Shown here: piece after piece, positions 47,629-56,186 of the stretch | How the letters are laid out: each line of letters opens with the position of its first letter | Position numbering within the stretch: the stretch's first letter is position 1 | Origin: Herbinix sp. | Lineage (GTDB): Bacteria; Bacillota; Clostridia; Lachnospirales; Lachnospiraceae | DNA: 64,000 nucleotides | Direction of reading: 5' to 3' | Assembly (NCBI GenBank): GCA_029238935.1 | Contig: JAQZBN010000007.1 | Location: forward strand, 1 to 64,000 | The notes under the pieces: generated by a model | Seen by the model: only the letters and a program-made list of their open reading frames with translations | Database searches by the model: none | What the model was told of the DNA's origin: nothing | Position numbers and translations under genes: made by a program

Positions 47629-49908
47629 TTAGTAATAAATACCGTTATTTTGAACTTTGATATACTGAAGGATAAAATGCACCGCTTCTGCTCTTGTTAC
47701 ATTGTTCTTTGGATTGAAATTGTTATTTTGATCTGCACCAATGAGTTCCATTCCTTTTGCAAGTGCTATTGCTCCGATGTAGGAAGGATCAATTTTATCT
47801 TGATCTGCGTAACCTGTTGAATAAATACCTTTGATGGAAGCTACTTTCTCAAATCCTAACTTTTTAATAAACATAGCAGCCATCTGCTCCTTGGTGATCA
47901 GAGATGAATTCTCATTCTGATTACTGCCGTCATAATAGCCGTAACCGATTTTCTCCAGAAGAGTTGTTATTTCGCCAACAGTGATCGCCTTATCCGGATA
48001 AAAATATTCTCCTTCAAACCCAATGTTCATATCAGAAAGAAGTAAGATTTCCTTGTTCGCTGCTGTATCGGCAACATCTTTATAAGCGTAAGGCTTTGAC
48101 TCTTTATATACCTCTCCGTTGTAATTTAACTGTTCTCCGGTAAAGGGTGAGATATAGATCGGATTGATATCGGTACGATATACAAGTCTTATTTCTCTTT
48201 CAACGGAATATGCATCAGAAAAATCGGTGTATTTTTCATTATTCACTTTATCCGGATTGTAGGAATTCACTTCATTGATTTCATACACCAGATGAAAATC
48301 ATCTTTTTGGATATAGTAATCAAACGCTTTTTCAGGAGTGATCGCACCTTTAGGAGATTCAAACTGGATTGTATCATCCCAAGTAGAACGATAACTATAA
48401 ATCTTTCCGGTCACGCCATCTACAGAACCATAAATACCATTATAAGGATACATTACACCTTCATTGACACGATTGTATTGATAATTATATCCACCGTATA
48501 CCGGTGTCTCGTTTTTGTAATAAGCAATATAATCATTCGTTTGTTCACTTAGTTTTGTATTTTGAAAACGATCGTAGAGCTGACGTTTTAAGAAACGCTC
48601 CAATATATCCTGTGCTTCTTTCTCATCGTATTTGATCTTCACGGTGTTCCATTTTTGATTTTTTTCATCATAGTAATTATTTACACTAGCATAAAAGCCA
48701 ATTATCTTACCGGTTTTTGCATTCACCTGTGCAGAAGCATAGGCTCTGTAGTTATCAGTGTCTTTTTCGCTCACTTCTCTCGGGTCTCTTAATTCAATAT
48801 TCCATACATAGAGATCATTCCCTTTACTATCCTGGGATTTATTTAGGTAAGCAGAATAAGAACTTATATTTTTATCAATGAATAATGCATCATTTTCTAC
48901 AACAGCATCAATGGCTTTTTCTTTTGTGATTAATTGCTTTAATTCTGTTAACTTTGCAATCTCTTGCTCGGTTAATTGATAAGCGCCACCATCTGCTTTT
49001 GCACCGGAGGCATCTGCAGTTGCTGCTTCTTCCGTTGCTCCATTGCGATCCGTAGTTACCCATTCTGAACGATTTAGATATACCTCACCGGTCTTAGCAT
49101 CAATTGCGATATAACTATTGCTTGGCTGGTAAGCCAAGAAGGCTTTTTTACCTGTTGTTTCTCCACGGAAGGAATCTGTATAGATATGATAATAATCTGT
49201 AAGATATACCAACTCCATCTTCACATTTTTACCGATCAGCTTTGCTGCTTCTTCTTCAGTAATGCTAGTTTTTCCATCCGGAACTTTCTCATCATATAAC
49301 CAATTAATACTTGCTCCAACTACCTCAGCGGTTGCACTGTCAACGGATACAGAAACCGTATTATCCGGAAATGCTACACCGTTTTCCATGCGCTGATACT
49401 CATAGGTATAATATCCATTATAGACTCCTGCAAAAGTAGCGTCTACATAACTTAATTTGCTAAATACTAAGGGTTCAATCTTCTTAAGGAACTCATCAGC
49501 TTTGGCTTTTAATTCTTTCTTAAGGTACATCGGCATAGCAGAGACTTTAGCGTTATAATCATATTTCCGAAAGAAATTAATATGACCTTTCTCATCACTG
49601 TTGATCTGAATACCCGCATCCGTGGTTGGATTTCTCCATACCAACTGCCAGTTGGCATCTCCATAGGCACTATAAGAGGAATAATAATAATCAAAGGAAG
49701 AATATTCTTTTGGAATTTCAATCTTTGCTTTTACTGCTTTTATAACAGTTTCAAGTGCAGCTGTGGTGGGCTCCTGTCCTGCCTTGCTACTGGATGTAGT
49801 GGATGGATTTGGTTCGCCAACCGCTATGGATGCTGCAGTAATACCTTGACTCGGTACGGTTAATGTTAACATTGCACCGCATAATAATAATGATACGATT
49901 CGTTTCAT
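47629..49908 (-). CDS. S-layer-homology protein with YcdB/YcdC repeats
   Basis: A 759-residue exported protein. The signal peptide (about 1-27) ends near ITAAS. Two long repeats of the YcdB/YcdC type (about 55-290 and 325-600) each contain a strand-rich core with ITEEEAAKLIGK-like and a 'DAKTGEVY'-like strand seen in PepSY-related domains. The last 130 residues carry at least two SLH units (YFYPDKAITVGEI; NNFNPKNNVTRAEAVHFIL), which bind pyruvylated wall polymers. It is therefore held on the cell surface. The repeats are often thought to inhibit or modulate peptidases; that is not shown here. Confidence 0.85.
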   Translation of the reverse strand: MKRIVSLLLCGAMLTLTVPSQGITAASIAVGEPNPSTTSSSKAGQEPTTAALETVIKAVKAKIEIPKEYSSFDYYYSSYSAYGDANWQLVWRNPTTDAGIQINSDEKGHINFFRKYDYNAKVSAMPMYLKKELKAKADEFLKKIEPLVFSKLSYVDATFAGVYNGYYTYEYQRMENGVAFPDNTVSVSVDSATAEVVGASINWLYDEKVPDGKTSITEEEAAKLIGKNVKMELVYLTDYYHIYTDSFRGETTGKKAFLAYQPSNSYIAIDAKTGEVYLNRSEWVTTDRNGATEEAATADASGAKADGGAYQLTEQEIAKLTELKQLITKEKAIDAVVENDALFIDKNISSYSAYLNKSQDSKGNDLYVWNIELRDPREVSEKDTDNYRAYASAQVNAKTGKIIGFYASVNNYYDEKNQKWNTVKIKYDEKEAQDILERFLKRQLYDRFQNTKLSEQTNDYIAYYKNETPVYGGYNYQYNRVNEGVMYPYNGIYGSVDGVTGKIYSYRSTWDDTIQFESPKGAITPEKAFDYYIQKDDFHLVYEINEVNSYNPDKVNNEKYTDFSDAYSVEREIRLVYRTDINPIYISPFTGEQLNYNGEVYKESKPYAYKDVADTAANKEILLLSDMNIGFEGEYFYPDKAITVGEITTLLEKIGYGYYDGSNQNENSSLITKEQMAAMFIKKLGFEKVASIKGIYSTGYADQDKIDPSYIGAIALAKGMELIGADQNNNFNPKNNVTRAEAVHFILQYIKVQNNGIYY

Positions 49909-50095
49909 AAAATTCTCCTTTCATATATTTGATATTTTATAACCTTTCAACCATTAGACGAACCATAAATTACTATGGTTTCATTTTTATTGTAAAAAAG
50001 GAAGAAAATTTTATAAATTTTTTTGGTAACTATTGGATGACTTCAACAACATACTATGGTAGGATATAAGTAACAAATACAAGGAGAAGAATTTA

Positions 50096-50698
50096 ATGCA
50101 ATCCTATCACAGAACGAAACGACGTATTACATTTTTCCTTTTTTTCATGATTTCCTTCCTTACAGAACCGTTATTGATTATCTATTTACGGAAGGTACAA
50201 ACCGATGTTGATACCATACTTACTTTTATGCAGAGTTTACTCTTAAATTTTATAGTTTCCTACTTTATCACTGAGATGTCTCATCAATATTTTATTGTAC
50301 ATGTATTGGACGGAAAAATAATACAAGGAAAAAACACTAAAGCAATCAAGATAATATTCAGCACATTAATTTTAATATTTTTTATTTATTGGTTCGTATC
50401 GCTTGCTACTAACACTCCTAATATGCTTTCTTCCATGGCAATGCTACCAGTTATATTAATTCATGTTTATCGGCAAAATACATTTCTACTTTTTGGCAAC
50501 TATCTTATCAGTGATTTGATAGTTGTTGATACAAATAACATCCTATTTTACACCACTCCAGATCCCAGGAAAAATACGACAATAAAACTGGTAACTAAAA
50601 ACGGAAAAGTGTACTTTATAGGTGTGGACGAAAAGTCAACCAGTAAACTGAAAGAGTTCCTAAAAAACCAACAGGTGGAATGCACCGATACTCCATAA
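50096..50698 (+). CDS. small integral membrane protein, function unknown
   Basis: A 200-residue protein with about four membrane helices (near 10-30, 40-60, 83-103, 108-130) and a C-terminal soluble part of about 65 residues. That part, with ILFYTTPDPRKNTT and GKVYFIGVDE, has a strand rhythm like bacterial PH-like domains. No family was recognised. It has a good AAGGAG site. It is a plus-strand gene between the S-layer gene and an acetyltransferase, and its stop lies 11 bases from that of the converging acetyltransferase gene. Confidence 0.7.
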   Translation: MQSYHRTKRRITFFLFFMISFLTEPLLIIYLRKVQTDVDTILTFMQSLLLNFIVSYFITEMSHQYFIVHVLDGKIIQGKNTKAIKIIFSTLILIFFIYWFVSLATNTPNMLSSMAMLPVILIHVYRQNTFLLFGNYLISDLIVVDTNNILFYTTPDPRKNTTIKLVTKNGKVYFIGVDEKSTSKLKEFLKNQQVECTDTP

Positions 50699-50709
50699 AA
50701 CCATATGAA

Positions 50710-51222
50710 TCAAACCAAGTTCTTATCAATTCGATAAAACATATCCTGATGCTCACGAAATTCCTGTAAGCCAATACAAATCATACCTATTTTTTCCAAT
50801 GCTCTCATAGATGCCTTGTTTTTAGGATTTGCCATACCGTATATCGATCTGATATTACTAGAATGAAAAGCATGTTGAATCACTGCTTTTCCAATCTCAG
50901 TGGCATACCCTTTGCCCCAGAATTCTACCCCGAACTGCCACTCCAGTTCGGGCTGCTGCGGTAGGTATTCATTCAATCCGGTTAGTCCAATCAATTGATC
51001 CGTATCCTTCTTTATACAAGCACCATGAAAGACCTCCATGGTCAGAAAGTTTCTTTCCAGCATATAGTCAATATAATTTTGCGTACGCTCCCTTGACCAT
51101 GTTGTATCCCCTGTAAAAGTATGTACTCTGTCATCTGACATGATGGAATAAAGAGGATCCAAATCCTGAGGTTTCCATTGTCTTATAATAAAATGTTCCG
51201 TTTCAAAATAGATTTGCGACAT
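50710..51222 (-). CDS. GNAT-family N-acetyltransferase (RimJ/RimL type)
   Basis: A 170-residue acetyltransferase. It opens with FETEHFIIRQWKPQDLDPLYSIM, typical of the RimJ/RimL-like branch. Later come ELEWQFGVEFWGKGYATEIGKAVIQHAF (acetyl-CoA-binding loop) and RSIYGMANPKNKASMRALEKIGM. The acceptor substrate is unknown; relatives acetylate protein N-termini or small amines. The frame opens at a TTG at 51240; the ATG at 51222 with AAGGA 10 bases upstream is preferred. Confidence 0.85.
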   Translation of the reverse strand: MSQIYFETEHFIIRQWKPQDLDPLYSIMSDDRVHTFTGDTTWSRERTQNYIDYMLERNFLTMEVFHGACIKKDTDQLIGLTGLNEYLPQQPELEWQFGVEFWGKGYATEIGKAVIQHAFHSSNIRSIYGMANPKNKASMRALEKIGMICIGLQEFREHQDMFYRIDKNLV

Positions 51223-51362
51223 CTTTCTAGTTTCCTTCAAATTATTAGTATTTGACTTTAGATTACCATAAATTGTATCAAATGAAAATGGTTAAATAAT
51301 ATCAAAACGTTTTTAATTTTATCTAAATGATTGAACCAAGAAATGCCCCATAAACTTACAAA

Positions 51363-51396
51363 AAAAGAAGTCAATCTCTAGGTATTGACTTCTTTT
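51363..51396 (-). terminator. terminator after tRNA-Ser
   Basis: A 13-base-pair stem, AAAAGAAGTCAAT and its complement, with an 8-base loop, followed on the minus strand by TTT. It lies about 10 bases after the tRNA 3' end. Confidence 0.88.
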
Positions 51397-51404
51397 AAAA
51401 TGAA

Positions 51405-51493
51405 CGGATGAGGTGGGATTCGAACCCACGAGCCCCTTTTGAGGACTACCGCATTTCGAGTGCGGGCCGTTGTGACCGCTTCGATACTCATCC
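51405..51493 (-). tRNA. tRNA-Ser (anticodon CGA)
   Basis: An 89-base class II tRNA read on the minus strand. The acceptor stem pairs GGATGAG with CTCATCC, with discriminator G. The anticodon stem CCGCA/TGCGG holds the loop CTCGAAA, so the anticodon is CGA, reading UCG. A long variable arm (AGTCCTCAAAAGGGGCT) and GGTTCGAATCC T-arm are clear. CCA is not encoded. Confidence 0.97.
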
Positions 51494-51584
51494 TAATCTA
51501 TAATCATCATAACTCTTCCTACTTTTCTTAAACTTGATATCCAATAGAAAGAACTATGAGATAAACTAATTCATTATTAATACA

Positions 51585-52559
51585 TTACTTGCTAAAACTA
51601 ACAATCAGCAGCTCTACACCAATCTTTTCTACGAGTCTACCTGTCTTAACTTGTTCTTCAATATCGGTTCCGTATTCCAGAGCTTCCTTCAGCCGTTTCG
51701 TCGTAAAGTTCTTACTCTGAGCAATGTACTTAGATACTGCAAATGGCGGCACTCCTACCTTTTCACTGATGCTATTCTGATTCCCAGATGATTTTTGCAA
51801 TTCCTTCACCTGAAGAAGAATATTAAAATGCCGGATGATGAGATACAGAATAGACATCGGTTTTTCCCGTAGCGATAACAAATCGTAATAGAGGGAAAGA
51901 GCTTTATTCTGTTGTTTTTGTGCTATCGCATCTATCATTAAGAATATCTTACCGGTAATCTGCGCCGTTACGATCGTATCAATATCTGATATTGTTATTG
52001 TATCTCGGTCCCATGCATAACAGATTAATTTTTCTGCTTCTGTCCGGATATTTTCCATATCAGGTCCAGTTTTCTCAAGAAAATGATTTACCGTGGCTTC
52101 TGTGATCTTCTTACCTTCCTGTTCCAGAAGAGAAACCACAAAAAGTTTTAAGTTCTTTTCATCCAAACCGTTCATCTCTGAAACGGTTCCTCGATCTCGA
52201 ACCAATTTAAACAGTCTGTTTCTTTTATCAATTTCTGTTTCAACAAATACAATTATTGTTGTATCAGGCATATCCGATAATAAATCCGTTAAGTCACTCT
52301 GTGATTTAAACAGACCGCTGTTCTCAATGATGATAAGCCGTCTATCTTGAAAAAAAGGTAAGGTCTGAGCGGTTTCGGAGACTTTTTTGACATCAATATC
52401 TTTTCCTTCGTAGTAACTGTAATTCATCTGATCCGAATTACCAAGTATAGCTGCTTTCAGTTTATCACGGTATAATCTCTTAAGATAATCTTCACTACCA
52501 TACAAAAGATATAGCGGTTTATAAGTTCCTGATTTTATATGTTCTTTTATTACTTTCAT
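51585..52559 (-). CDS. holA: DNA polymerase III delta subunit
   Basis: The clamp-loader subunit that opens the sliding clamp. The 324-residue protein has the AAA+-like N-terminal part (KPLYLLYGSEDYLKR, where the P-loop is degenerate as usual for delta) and a helical C-terminal collar domain with LLVEKIGVELL-like ends. The frame opens at an ATG at 52589 without a ribosome site. The ATG at 52559 (MKVIKEHIKSG) fits the family start and has AAGG about 11 bases upstream. It is 74 bases from lepB. Confidence 0.93.
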   Translation of the reverse strand: MKVIKEHIKSGTYKPLYLLYGSEDYLKRLYRDKLKAAILGNSDQMNYSYYEGKDIDVKKVSETAQTLPFFQDRRLIIIENSGLFKSQSDLTDLLSDMPDTTIIVFVETEIDKRNRLFKLVRDRGTVSEMNGLDEKNLKLFVVSLLEQEGKKITEATVNHFLEKTGPDMENIRTEAEKLICYAWDRDTITISDIDTIVTAQITGKIFLMIDAIAQKQQNKALSLYYDLLSLREKPMSILYLIIRHFNILLQVKELQKSSGNQNSISEKVGVPPFAVSKYIAQSKNFTTKRLKEALEYGTDIEEQVKTGRLVEKIGVELLIVSFSK

Positions 52560-52632
52560 ATGAAATGGAACCTTATCCTTTCCGAACATTATCTATTCTA
52601 CAAAATAAAAACGAAAAATGCAAGTACAATTA

Positions 52633-53328
52633 TTAATTTATAAATCCTATTTTATTCAGCGGCCAGATACGAACGATGGCACGACCTCCGATATTTTCCT
52701 TTGACACAGTTCCAACATCAGGATATCTACTGTCTTTACTAATTTCTCTGTTATCACCCATAACAAAATACTCATCTTCACCAAGAACAATGGGCTCATA
52801 AGCGATACCGGCATATGTAATTGGATCTTTACCATAATGCTCTTCCAAAACTTCGCCATTGATTAATATATCACTGCCCACAATCTGTACCGTTTCTCCC
52901 GGAAGACCTATAATACGTTTCACATAATACTCTTCCATATCTCGTCCATAAGGATAAAATACAATAATGTCAAAACGATCTAACATATCTAAGCGGTAGG
53001 ATATTTTCTCCACCATAAGATTCTCTCCGTTTAACAGGGTATTCTCCATGGAGGAACCGTCAACTATGGTCCGCTGCATCACGTAATTAGGTATGATATA
53101 GATACATACAAATATGATAATCGCATAAATTACTAAATCAAAAATGAAACTACCAGCTTTCGAAACCTTGCCTTTATTCTCTTCCTGCTCAAAGGTTTCA
53201 TAGACCTCTTCCTCTTCCTGATCAAAATCATCTTGTTGATATTGATTTTCTAATTCGGCATCCGGTACTTCAACATCCTCTATCTCAAAGGTATCTATTT
53301 TTTCATTATCATCTTGCTTTAAGGTCAT
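52633..53328 (-). CDS. lepB: signal peptidase I with acidic N-terminal extension
   Basis: Removes signal peptides from exported proteins. The 231-residue protein has one membrane helix (about 61-80), then the catalytic Ser93 in GSSMENTL and Lys137 in YVKRIIGLPGE, followed by VMGDNREISKDSR (box E). Unlike short Gram-positive enzymes, it has a 55-residue cytoplasmic extension very rich in Asp, Glu and Gln (EDVEVPDAELENQYQQDDFD and more). The role of that tail is unknown. Confidence 0.96.
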   Translation of the reverse strand: MTLKQDDNEKIDTFEIEDVEVPDAELENQYQQDDFDQEEEEVYETFEQEENKGKVSKAGSFIFDLVIYAIIIFVCIYIIPNYVMQRTIVDGSSMENTLLNGENLMVEKISYRLDMLDRFDIIVFYPYGRDMEEYYVKRIIGLPGETVQIVGSDILINGEVLEEHYGKDPITYAGIAYEPIVLGEDEYFVMGDNREISKDSRYPDVGTVSKENIGGRAIVRIWPLNKIGFIN

Positions 53329-53378
53329 GATAAAACTTCCTTCCTTCGATGTCTACTCCAATTAATGGTATACGATAA

Positions 53379-53409
53379 AGCACCTTCATATGCAACATAT
53401 GAAAGTGCT
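53379..53409 (-). terminator. terminator of the yicC-remA-rpoZ operon
   Basis: AGCAC-TTTCATATG pairs with CATATGAA-GTGCT over 14 positions with one G-U, around a three-base loop, followed on the minus strand by TTTAT. It lies 18 bases after the rpoZ stop. Confidence 0.85.
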
Positions 53410-53426
53410 ATTACTAAGCCAGTTTA

Positions 53427-53681
53427 TTATTGTTGATCTTCGTTATTCTTATCTTCGTCTCCTACAATTTTAACCTTGGCTTTGTATAATTCCTCAACTG
53501 CAATGGATAACGGTTTTGGATAAGCAACATCAACCATTGGAGTTGCTCCGCTGATAATCTGTCTTGCTCTTTTTGCGGTTGCAATAACCATAGAATATCT
53601 GCTGTTTACCACCGGTTGTTCGCCCGGTTCTACCTCACTATTAACTACTTTTATTAGATCTGTATAAGATGGATGTAACAT
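53427..53681 (-). CDS. rpoZ: RNA polymerase omega subunit
   Basis: The small RNA polymerase subunit that aids beta' folding and assembly. The 84-residue protein has LHPSYTDLIKVVNSE, then SRYSMVIATAKRARQI, the omega signature, and PLSIAVEELYKAKV. The frame opens at an ATG at 53687, but AAGGAG is 8 bases before the ATG at 53681. It follows remA; in most Firmicutes gmk lies between them, and it is missing here. Confidence 0.95.
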   Translation of the reverse strand: MLHPSYTDLIKVVNSEVEPGEQPVVNSRYSMVIATAKRARQIISGATPMVDVAYPKPLSIAVEELYKAKVKIVGDEDKNNEDQQ

Positions 53682-53740
53682 AATCATTTCTCCTTCCTTT
53701 GACTTACAATTTATATTGTCTCGATACTTTGATCGAATTA

Positions 53741-54010
53741 TTACTCATTTGATGATGGCAAAGTATCCTGATTGGTTTGGTTTACCCTTCCTGCTATGGT
53801 TTCCGGAAGCAAAGAGGATAGAACCATATGTCCACTCTCAGTTACGATAACCGCTTTGGTTCTTCTACCACAGGTGGCATCAATTGCCATACCATTATCC
53901 TTCGCCGTCTGAACCATTCTTTTAATAGGTGCTGCCTCTGGGCTGATAATTCCTATGATTTTACTGGAATTAACCACATTACCAAATCCGACGTTTACTA
54001 ACTTATTCAA
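53741..54010 (-). CDS. remA: RemA/DUF370 family regulatory protein
   Basis: An 89-residue DNA-binding protein of the RemA (DUF370) family, which activates extracellular-matrix genes in B. subtilis. It has LVNVGFGNVVNSSKIIGIISPEAAPIKRM in overlapping motifs, then IDATCGRRTKAVI and the C-terminal SGHMVLSSLLPETIAGR. The start is a TTG with GAGG 7-8 bases upstream. Its targets here cannot be read. It is flanked by yicC and rpoZ, the standard Firmicute context except for the missing gmk. Confidence 0.92.
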   Translation of the reverse strand: MNKLVNVGFGNVVNSSKIIGIISPEAAPIKRMVQTAKDNGMAIDATCGRRTKAVIVTESGHMVLSSLLPETIAGRVNQTNQDTLPSSNE

Positions 54011-54034
54011 AGTTATTCCTCATTTCATCAGTTA

Positions 54035-54913
54035 CTATTCTATGTTTTGAATTTGTTCCCTGATTTTTTCGATTTCCGTCTTTAAGTCAATCGCTTTATT
54101 GGTTACAGAGAGATCATTTGCTTTAGACAGTATCGTATTTGCTTCTCTATTCATCTCCTGCGCGATAAAATCCAATTTTCTGCCCACATTGTCAGCTTCA
54201 TTTAGGCAATCCATCATATTCATGATATGGCTGCGCAATCGCACCGTCTCTTCATCCACACAAATCTTATCCGCAAAAATTGTAATCTCCGTTGCCAGAA
54301 TACTCTCATCAATTTTAGTATCCCCCAATAAATCGGCAACCTTAGTCATTAGTTTATTACGATACTCCGATACTATCTCCGGTGATCTCGTCTCAATATA
54401 ATCAACTATGGCAATCATACCTTGCAGTTTTGCAATGATATCTTGCTTTAAGTTTTCGCCTTCCGCAATTCTAGTCTCCACAAATTTGCTTGAAGCTGTT
54501 TTAACTGCAGTTTCAACCAATTCCCAAAGCTCTTTTTCATCAATCGTCTGTTCTTCTAAGGTAAATACTTCAGGATATCTTGATAACGTTGAGACTCTAA
54601 TATCATTTTCAATACCAAAGGTTTTACTCATACGCATTAAATTAGCCAGATATTCTCCGGCCAGTTCTTCGTTATATTTTACACAGACATTATTCTCAGT
54701 ATAATCTTCATATGTAATGAAGACATCAATCTTACCTCTACCGATATACTGCTTTAGAACATTACGTATTCCTGCTTCAAAGAAGCTGAGCTTTTTTGGC
54801 ATCTTAATAGATATCTCACAATATCTGTGATTAACCGCTTTCATCTCAACGGTGATTTTACGATCTACACTTGCAATCTCACTACGCCCAAAGCCTGTCA
54901 TACTTTTCAACAT
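54035..54913 (-). CDS. YicC/YloC-family endoribonuclease
   Basis: A 292-residue protein of the YicC family, now seen as RNA endonucleases that act in mRNA decay. It starts MLKSMTGFGRSEI, the family signature, and has the mid segment NHRYCEISIKMP and the C-terminal DFIAQEMNREANTILSKAND, typical of YicC. It is first in the operon, with the promoter at 54964-54992, and is followed by remA. Confidence 0.94.
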   Translation of the reverse strand: MLKSMTGFGRSEIASVDRKITVEMKAVNHRYCEISIKMPKKLSFFEAGIRNVLKQYIGRGKIDVFITYEDYTENNVCVKYNEELAGEYLANLMRMSKTFGIENDIRVSTLSRYPEVFTLEEQTIDEKELWELVETAVKTASSKFVETRIAEGENLKQDIIAKLQGMIAIVDYIETRSPEIVSEYRNKLMTKVADLLGDTKIDESILATEITIFADKICVDEETVRLRSHIMNMMDCLNEADNVGRKLDFIAQEMNREANTILSKANDLSVTNKAIDLKTEIEKIREQIQNIE

Positions 54914-54963
54914 AACAACACACTCTTTCTGCCATGATGACCGAAATTATTTATATTCAATTT

Positions 54964-54992
54964 ATTATAAATGATTAAAAGAGACAAGTCAA
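54964..54992 (-). promoter_or_regulatory. sigma-A-type promoter of the yicC operon
   Basis: Minus-strand TTGACT and TATAAT with a 17-base spacer, about 50 bases before the yicC ATG. Confidence 0.8.
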
Positions 54993-55090
54993 TATGCAGG
55001 CAGGGATTGTTTCTTATTTTCCATCGTATTTTCCATCCTCATTAAGGGATATAAAATAATCTATTAAATTAGAGATCATCATAACCAAAA

Positions 55091-55109
55091 ATCTACTAAA
55101 ATAGTAGAT
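55091..55109 (-). terminator. terminator after the amidase gene
   Basis: ATCTACT pairs with AGTAGAT around a five-base loop, followed on the minus strand by TTTTT. A second GC-rich hairpin (55115-55137, GGGAGAG/CTCTCCC) precedes it, giving a tandem arrangement. Confidence 0.82.
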
Positions 55110-55151
55110 GCCTAGGGAGAGAGACTACCCCTCTCCCGATTAATTTACATA

Positions 55152-55916
55152 TTATACTGCGACCACCAAAGTGTTATATCCACGCCTTCTTAAAGTTTTC
55201 TCTAATGCAGCTGCAGAATCAAGATTTGGAAAATCTCCAACATGAACAGCATACATATCACCTTGATTCACAATTTGAGCAGGATATCCCTCCTCCACAA
55301 GCTGGTATTGTAAATTTAATGCATTATTGTATATACGGAATAGTCCAACCTGTACACGGTAACGATAGGTCGCTGGAACTTCCGTATTCACATCCAGTGC
55401 TTCCATAATACCTCTACCGATAGCATTTACTACATCATCATAGCTTGTGTCCAAGAGAGTATTATCTTCATCTGAATTTATAAATCCAATTTCCAGTAGA
55501 ACAGCCGGCATCTTGGTTCCTCGAAGGACAGCTAAATTCGTTCGGATATCAACACCAAGGTCATTAAATCCTACCTCTTCCAGATTTCGATTCATATAAT
55601 CTGCTGCATCCTCCTTAACTCCTCCTTCGTTGTAGATTACTGATTCTACTCCTGAATAAGTATTGGGTGTCTCACTGGAATTACGATGTATCGAAACGAA
55701 TAGGTCTCCCCGCTCAGTATTGGCGAAACGAACCTTTTCATTTGGTGAATGGTATACATCGGTAGTTCTTGTATACGCAACATCTAATCCATTATTTTCT
55801 AAGACCTCACCTACCGCTAAGGCTAAACGCAAAGTATCATTTTTTTCCTGTCTTTCACCGTAAACAGCTCCGGGATCATTACCTCCATGACCTGCATCTA
55901 AGATTACTTTTGCCAT
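55152..55916 (-). CDS. N-acetylmuramoyl-L-alanine amidase with SPOR domain
   Basis: A 254-residue protein. The amidase_3 domain (1 to about 175) has the zinc ligands His10 in LDAGHGGNDPGAV, a Glu in GERQEK and His in SIHRNSSE, with the catalytic Glu in VLLEIGFINS. The C-terminal 75 residues form a SPOR domain (YRVQVGLFRIYNNAL, ending LRRRGYNTLVVAV), which binds denuded glycan at division or engulfment sites. No signal peptide is seen, so it may act in the mother cell or leave by lysis. It resembles CwlC/CwlD-type spore amidases. Confidence 0.9.
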   Translation of the reverse strand: MAKVILDAGHGGNDPGAVYGERQEKNDTLRLALAVGEVLENNGLDVAYTRTTDVYHSPNEKVRFANTERGDLFVSIHRNSSETPNTYSGVESVIYNEGGVKEDAADYMNRNLEEVGFNDLGVDIRTNLAVLRGTKMPAVLLEIGFINSDEDNTLLDTSYDDVVNAIGRGIMEALDVNTEVPATYRYRVQVGLFRIYNNALNLQYQLVEEGYPAQIVNQGDMYAVHVGDFPNLDSAAALEKTLRRRGYNTLVVAV

Positions 55917-56077
55917 ACTATACTCATTCTCCCTATTTTTTATAGACTACCCTCTGCAAGGCATCTATGTGTTCTTTCTATTATATGAGGAAAAGTAGGT
56001 AAAGTTTCTCAAATTAAATGACAGCAATCGTTATCAAGATACAAAGCTAACTATCCTTTCGTTCCAATTGCATAAAA

Positions 56078-56111
56078 ATATCTCCAACCACAATATCATG
56101 GCCGGAGATAT
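56078..56111 (-). terminator. terminator of the metY-cysK operon (bidirectional)
   Basis: ATATCTCC pairs with GGAGATAT around an 18-base loop. On minus, the right side runs into TTTTAT. On plus it runs into AAATTTTTTT. Confidence 0.75.
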
Positions 56112-56186
56112 AAATTTTTTTGCTTTATCTATCTATTTGACTTGAAGCCGTTTCGGTTGCTATTACTCAACGCTATATGGATATCA

